The notes under the pieces are model-generated. The model was not told the origin of the DNA and ran no database searches. It saw nothing but the letters and a program-made list of their open reading frames with translations. Position numbers and translations under genes: made by a program. 64,000 bases of DNA, from NCBI GenBank assembly GCA_035772735.1, contig JASDFA010000027.1:37492001-37556000 (forward strand), in the 5' to 3' direction. This DNA is from Datura wrightii (Eukaryota > Streptophyta > Magnoliopsida > Solanales > Solanaceae). Below are positions 57,831 to 64,000 of this stretch, piece after piece. Positions within the stretch are counted from its first letter, which is position 1, and every line of letters starts with the position of its first letter.

Positions 57831-59646
57831 TGTCACGCCCCACCTTGGGAGGCATAACTGACACCTACACTGGGCTCTATGCTGGCCTAGCTGGATATAT
57901 ACACCTCTGGTGCATACAAGCAACACATATTAAAGAAAACAATCAGCTATATCTCGGCTCAAAACATAACCTTAGGCCGACAAGGACGCAACATACACCT
58001 GTGTAAAAATTGCAGACCCAACAGTTACAATAATAACATCATCCTATGAGGGCTGACAAGACCACCATGCTGTCTAAATCAGATCAAACAAGGCAAGCAC
58101 ACATATACATATATGTAAGCCAACAAGGCTTCCAACTAAAAATACAACTAGGCCCCATATGGCCAACACACATGTCTAACCAAAACTGTAGTCTGCAAGC
58201 CTCTAAAGAGTAAGATATTGGTCGGGACAGGGGCCCCGCCTATCCAAAAACTATGAATCAAAAGACAGACAAACCTCTAATCGGATGGGCAACTCCGGAG
58301 GAAAGGAGCTAGCCAATCTGCTAAATCTGAAACGCTACTCTGGAGGTTCGAAAACTGTCTGTCTGAACCTATAGGCAAGTATGTCGTGCCCCATGCGTGG
58401 GTGTTAGTACAATATGTACCGAATATATAAGACAATAATAATAAACTGAATAGAAGCAAATAGAGGAACTGAAAGTAATCAACAATAAGGGTTAGAAGTT
58501 AACTTGTACGATCTGACAATCATGAACTGTAATTAATAGGTAATAATCAAATAACGACCTAACCTAGCCCCCCATAAGCCTGGAAGGTACAAACAACACA
58601 AAAAAACCTACCTGGGCCCCAAAAGCCCCGACAAATCCAAAGCAATCTATATACTTCTAACTGTACCACTATAGTCTCGCTGGCAAGCTGTAACTAAACA
58701 TACTCGTCATTTGAGATTGTATCTGAGCCTTCCGAGCTCCTGTAACTATGTCAGAGCCATCTGGGCTCCTATAACTATATCAGAGTCATCTAGGCTCCTG
58801 TAACTATCTGAGCCATCTGAGCTCCTGTAACTGTATTTGAGCCTTCTGAGCTCGTGTAACTTCACCTTGAGCACACATAAGTCTCTACTGAGGGTCAATG
58901 ATGCCACTACGGCATAAGGAAAGTTCATAAGTGAATAGACTTTAATATGGCTCTGCAGGCCTCAGTTTGGTCCTTCAAGATATCATATAGTTCCTATGAG
59001 CCAACTGTAACTCCATAGGCAAGTATACTGGAACTTAGCCCTTCTAGGCAATATGTACATGGGTATCTGCATGAGTAGCCAGAGGTGTTAGCCCCACATT
59101 TGACAGTTGATGAGATCCCTACTTAGGATATCACATAGTCTATCAGAATTCTACCGCTAGGATGGTTTCCTGAGCGACCTATATGGAAAGATGTAAGTGG
59201 TATGAAACTTATACGGTCATTGGCAATGAGTAGTTCATCTAACAACCTACCACCCGAATCATTAGGCAATTCTGGTGCCACTAACTCAAAGGTAATCTAC
59301 TTTACCAAGAGTCTAGCCCTGTAGGCGTTAAGGTACGCCAACGGCCTGTAGGCGGGCTTTACTATATATAGGCGTCAAAATAGAAAGTTGTATCGCCGTG
59401 CCCTTTGCTACCCTAATTTAACAAAGTACGCTCAATAGTTAATCACAAGCCTCTATGGCCTCGTACGACAGCAAACATCCCCAACCCCTCTAGATGGAAA
59501 TAAAACAAACAAGTAATCTCTATGTCGCTTCTAGCGATAGGAAAAACTGAATATAGTCCTTCCTGACAAGGGATACTATGCCACAACTTCAATTTATTTC
59601 ATAGAAGCTAACCACAACACACACAATCACGAACTACTATGAAGTT
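57831..59646 (-). repeat. Partial gypsy LTR (family D), cut by gypsy E
   Basis: The + strand begins TGTCACGCCCCACC, like the LTRs of gypsy C, and follows their layout at lower similarity ('ggggccccgcctatcc', 'caagcctctaa' blocks), so it is a related family. It ends at 59646, where the next LTR starts; its remaining part should lie beyond the window, after gypsy E. Confidence 0.75.
58715..58862 (+). repeat. Tandem repeat of about 30 bp inside LTR D
   Basis: Five imperfect copies of TCTGAGCCATCTGAGCTCC-TGTAACTATA units. The corresponding site in gypsy C LTRs (about 47650) has a single 'tctgagtccgaaggactcctgtaa' copy, so this is a local amplification. Confidence 0.85.
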
Positions 59647-61930
59647 TGTCACGACCCGAATGTAGATTCGGATCGTAATACAGACAACAAACCCCGAGAG
59701 ACCCCAAGCCGACCCATGGCATAAGCATACATCTAAATTCATTCACTTAAAGCGGAAGAATGAACACAAAATATAGCAAAATGTAAACATAATCATAACA
59801 TATCATAACGTAAGAAATCTCTGAACATACACAAAAACGGAGTACTACATACTGTCTGAAAGCCTCTACTGCATATGATGGGTTGATGGGACAACACCCC
59901 AAACTAACCCGGCCAAGTAATGTAACATAAAATAATATGAAAGTCTAGAAAGACGGCCCTCAAAACATGAGGACTCACCAATAAGCTGAAAGTGAACTCT
60001 GAGATGGCCTAAAGATGAGGATGATCCTGAGAGCCGGGTCTTGTATCATGAAATGATACAACATAGAAAGTATGTGGTCAGTACGTGGAATGTACTGAGT
60101 ATGCAAGGTAAGTAAAACAGACATTCAAAAGATATAAAAACTCATAAAAACATCATAAGAGCAAGAAATCATGCTCATATTGTAAACATCGCAACATAAC
60201 GTAAGGCTCAAGGTTTTCAAATCATTCACAAAACATTCATAATCATAAGCATGAGAGGAAAGTGATAATGAACATAACTTGAGCCAATATACATAATCAT
60301 AATCATGCATAAATCATGAGGAACAATGGGATATTCTCTTTACCGACATGCCCCACATGAGCGCACATGGAGCCCGACTTGTAAACCTAGTCGGGAGGCC
60401 GTTCATACCTTGCCAAACAATGAAAATGTGATATCACCATAAAAAGGGCCAATTAGGCCGGGGACAGTCACAAAGGAGGTCCCAACATACCTACAGTGGC
60501 ATGTAGTTCATGAGATTCGGGGCAGAACCTAAGCCCCGAACCTACTTGGTGTTCGATACTACTCCCAAAACATATATAGTGCTCATGGTATAATATGCAC
60601 GAATTCACGGGCTAGTTAAATTATGATAATCATAAAAATATTTTTACATAAGTGAACTAGCCATGACATAAGGCTCGTGATTCGGCCAAAAACATAATTC
60701 ATGAATCATAGGTTTCATGCATACCTGTAGGTCATATATATAACTTGAAAATCATCAGATCATGATGGGTAATTGAACAAATCTATACTTCAAATCATAA
60801 ATCATGTTGGTTTTATAAATATCAACAATTGAGACGTAGATCATAAATTGATTCATCATAGATCATACACAATTAGGCTTAAGTTGGTAGAAATCGAAAT
60901 TAATAATCTTATAAATAAAATAAATTGTAAAATCTGATCAAAATCCATAAAATATAATGTAGATCATAAATCATCATAGCACATTAGCAAAACATTAGAT
61001 TTTCACCAAAATTGGATTCAAAACCCCATGAGATTTTTGATGAATTTTCGTAAATTAATAGAGAATGGGAATGGGTGTGAACGGAAACACCCATTCATAA
61101 CCCAACATACCTGAAAGGGCTTAATTCCACCACTTCTTTGATTTCCCAAGAAGAATTTGAATCGAAACCTTGAAAGCTTTCTCTAGATCACCTCCCTTAA
61201 CTCTCTAAGTTTGCATGCATGAAAGGAATGACTTAGAATAGGTTTTCCCCTCCTAAGACCCACAATTACGAGACTTAAACGACGTAGTATAGGGCCTTAG
61301 GATGTAGGAATGATGAAAATTCCCTTAATGATTACGCAGAGATTTCTTTACTGGATGAATCAACAGGCACTCCAACGGGTCATTGGAGGATACCACGACC
61401 TGTGGTGACGGTCCATGCTATACACTGTCCAAGCTTAGGTCTCGGTCTAACCCGACTCAAAACGACGGGTTGTGCCATGATACAATGAGTAATTTTATTG
61501 GCTGTTGTTTCCTCCTGCAAACTTGGCACCTCATCATACAACGAGCCTCACCACGACTCGTTACATCCACCAATGAGTCATTGCTTCCTTCTGTCGAACC
61601 CACTGGAAATCTCCCATTCAAATGACGACTGCTAACCATGATTCATGGTAACTCATGACGGGTCGTGGGATGACCCGTTACTTCTCAGATGCTAAAGTCC
61701 ATCTCCCACCACGGCTACAAACGACGACTCATTGTTTCCTACAATGAGTCGTTACATTGGTCATTGCTCCCACTGTCCCTAGACCAGATACTTTCCACGA
61801 CTCATCCCAACGGGTCATTGGTTGGACCAAAAATCCATAGGGTCACCCGTTCTGAAATATTTTTCTGAGTTTCAGCAGTTTTCAACTTTTAACTCCCGGG
61901 TCTACTCTTAGGCACTTCCAGGGTATTACA
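59647..61930 (-). repeat. 3' LTR of gypsy E
   Basis: 2284 bp, + strand TGTCACGACCC to GGGTATTACA. It aligns with the solo LTR at 38819. A block of ACGGGTCATTGG / ACGACTCGTTG-type motifs lies at 61370-61860. On the minus strand the LTR starts TGTAATACCC and ends GGGTCGTGACA. Confidence 0.92.
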
Positions 61931-61949
61931 ATATCTCCCCCTTGGGAAC
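61931..61949 (-). other. Polypurine tract of gypsy E
   Basis: The complement reads GTTCCCAAGGGGGAGATAT, immediately next to the LTR. Confidence 0.85.
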
Positions 61950-62199
61950 ATTCATTCTCGAATGTAGAAAACAAGCAGAAAACAGAAACATGCAATCATT
62001 ACACCCTAATACTGATCATTTAACCCAAAAATTAACGGAATGACTAACTCCGGTACATATCACATAGATGAACTGATTTCATGCTTCACATACACATCCA
62101 TATACATAAAATAAACTTGAATAAATGATTTGTACATGAATACTAAATAGAGTTATAGGGCAAAACTAATATCTCAAGTCAGAACTGGGCCGGTAGAGA

Positions 62200-64000
62200 A
62201 TAAATGTGGGTATTTAGTCATCATATCTGCTTCGGCTTCCCACGTAGCTCCTTCAACATGCCGATTTCTCTATAATACTTTAACTGAGGATTCTTCCTTG
62301 TTCCTTATCTTTTGAACCTGACGATCAAATATTTCCAATGGAACCTCCTCATAGCTAAGGCTATCTTTTACACCAACGCTGTCTACAGGGACTACTAGAG
62401 ATGGATCTCCCAAACATTTCTTCAAAAGTAATACATGGAACACAGGATGCATAGAAGACAACTCTGAGGGCAGTTCCAACTCATACGCCACCTTACCAAC
62501 ACTTCTCACAATCCAGTAGGGACCAACATAGCGGCGACTGATTTTTTCTTTCTTTCCGAACAACATTATTCCCTTCATGGGAGATACCTTTATAAATACC
62601 AAATCGTCCACCCCGAACTCCAACCCTCTCCTCCTCACATCATCATATGACTTTTGATGACTCTGAGTGGTTTTCAGTCGGTCCCTTATCAACTGAACCT
62701 TCACCACATCCTCATGAACTGAATCTAGCCCTATCATAGCTGCCTCACGGACCTCAAACCATCCGATGGGTGATCTACATCTCCGGCCATAAAGAGCCTC
62801 GAACAGTTCCATCTGAATACTGGAGTGATAACTGTTATTGTAAGCGAACTCGATCAGTGGCAAGTGATCATACCAACTACCTTTGAAGTCCATCACACAT
62901 GCTCTCAACATGTTCTTGAGAGTTTGGATCGTCCGTTCGGCTTACCATCCGTTTGTGGGATGAAAGGCTATGCTGAGCTTAACCTGAGTCCCAATCCCTT
63001 TCTAGAAAGACCGCCAAAACAGAGAGGTAAATTAAGTACCTCGGTCTGAAATAATGGACAAGGGCACTCCATGCTATCGAACCAACTCCCAAATATATAG
63101 CTTGGCGTAATCCTCTGCTCCACCCATGGTTTTCACTGGTAGAAAATGTGCAGCCTTGGTCAACCTGTCCACCACCACCCAAATGGAATCATATTGTCGG
63201 CGAGTGCGAGGTAGTCCTGTGATGAAGTCCATATTAATCTCTTCCCACTTTCAAGTAGGAATGCTGATATCCTGAAGTACTCCTCCCGGCCTTTGATGCT
63301 CAACCTTTACTTGCTGACAGTTTGGGCACTTGGCTACGAATTCTGCAATAACCTTCTTCATACCATCCCACCAATAGATTTCTCGCAAATCAAGATACAT
63401 CTTGTTGGCACCCGAATGGATGGAGTAGCTGGATCCATGGGCCTCATGCAATATCCGTCTCCTCAAATCATCAACATCTGGAACAAATAGGCGACCCTGG
63501 TACTGAAGTACACCATCTCCCTTGGGAGAAAACCTCCACCTTCTGACTCCGAATGGCTTCCTTCAACTTTACTAAAATCGGGTCCTCATCTTGTCTAGAT
63601 TTTACATCAGTCACCAAGGACGATTCTGATTCGCTTTGAACAACAACACCGCCATCGGTGGAGTCAACCAGTCTAACCCCCAACCTCGTGAGTCGATGTA
63701 CATCCTTCACCAAATCCTTTTTCCCTTCATCCACATGGGAGACACTCTCCATCGAGAGTCTACTAAGTGCGTCTGCCACCATATTAGCCTTACCCGGATG
63801 GTAAAGAACACTCATATCATAGTATTTGAGTAGCTCTAACCACCTCCTTTTCCGTAGATTGAGGTCTTTCTGGGTGAACAAATATTGTAAGCTCTTGTGG
63901 TCCATAAACACATCCACATGGAACCCATACAAGTAATGTTGCCATATCTTCAATGCAAATACAACCTCGGCCAACTCTAGATCATGGGTCGGGTAATTGT
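62200..64000 (-). pseudogene. Gypsy E pol remnant: RNase H and integrase
   Basis: Reading leftwards from the window edge: RNase H (DLELAEVVFALKIWQHYLYG..MDHKSLQYLFTQKDLNLRKRRW; 63990-63760). Linker (to about 63480, with a frameshift near 63520). Integrase zinc finger EIYWWDGMKKVIAEFVAKCPNCQQVK (about 63400-63320; both Cys present, unlike gypsy C). Core MDFITGLPRTRRQYDSIW..ISDRGT (63230-63040), a frameshift near 62945, then NMLRACVMDF..SPMKGIMLFGKKEKIS..HPVFHVLLLKK (62911-62390). Ends after KVL-stop-RNRHVEGATWEAEADM (about 62200). Inactive. Confidence 0.9.

Larger units (their letters stand above)
59647..64000 (-). mobile_element. Tekay-like gypsy element E, 3' part (continues past window end)
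   Basis: The 3' LTR (59647-61930), a polypurine tract and pol (integrase, RNase H) run on the minus strand to the window edge. Same family as the solo LTR at 38819-41245. Inserted in the LTR of element D; the left flanking 5 bp AAGTT should recur after its 5' LTR outside the window. Confidence 0.9.

Noticed and set aside
1..64000. tRNA or rRNA genes
   Set aside because: TGGTATCAGAGC-type matches are retrotransposon primer sites; no cloverleaf or rRNA sequence was recognised by eye.

Overview
The window is nuclear DNA of a flowering plant. There are no operons or bacterial signals. It holds one host gene with plant-type GT-AG introns inside a dense field of LTR retrotransposons, DNA transposons and AT-rich spacer. 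The element families (Athila and Tekay-like Ty3/gypsy, a copia element very close to the Tnt1 lineage, CACTA, hAT MITEs) and the initiator-Met tRNA primer sites fit a eudicot, most likely Solanaceae; the family assignment is inference.

Layout. 1-9587: an Athila-type gypsy element on +, with a decayed pol (467-3838), an intact 406-codon env-like ORF (5106-6326) and a 3' LTR (8084-9587). Its 5' part is replaced by an inverted LTR fragment (1-466). 9588-13262: old gypsy LTR remnants. 13265-25200: a four-element nest. An old copia element (A) is split by a short non-autonomous LTR element (16526-19624, TSD TCCAC). That element is split by an Athila-family solo LTR (17524-19112, TSD GGGAT). Copia A is split again by a young, structurally complete Tnt1-like copia element (19731-24824, TSD CAAAC) whose 383-bp LTRs look identical. 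25200-29990: AT-rich upstream region with a 1.25-kb long-inverted-repeat element (26468-27712).

29990-37019 is the only convincing host gene: a U-box/ARM-repeat E3 ubiquitin ligase of the PUB3 type. It has a 5'UTR intron, four coding exons and 778 codons. Its last intron carries a 1058-bp hAT-type element with a perfect 8-bp TSD (GGTGTGGG).

37615-44572: a pyrimidine minisatellite, then a broken CACTA transposon on - (TNP2-type transposase and Transposase_24-type ORF), split by a 2.4-kb solo gypsy LTR (38819-41245, TSD GTATT). 44672-56506: a second nest. A long-inverted-repeat element is split by a hAT-like MITE with a CCA-rich core, which is split by a full-length but mutated Tekay-like gypsy element (46640-56430, TSD ATTCA). 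56608-57830: the end of another CACTA element. 57831-59646: a partial gypsy LTR, cut by another gypsy element (59647 to beyond the window end) whose LTR and part of pol are visible on -.

In short, the window records at least ten insertion events that can be ordered from target-site duplications, around one conserved ubiquitin-ligase gene. The items most worth checking are the young Tnt1-like element, the short non-autonomous LTR family, and the intact env-like ORF (with a possible leader intron of its own) in an otherwise decayed Athila element.
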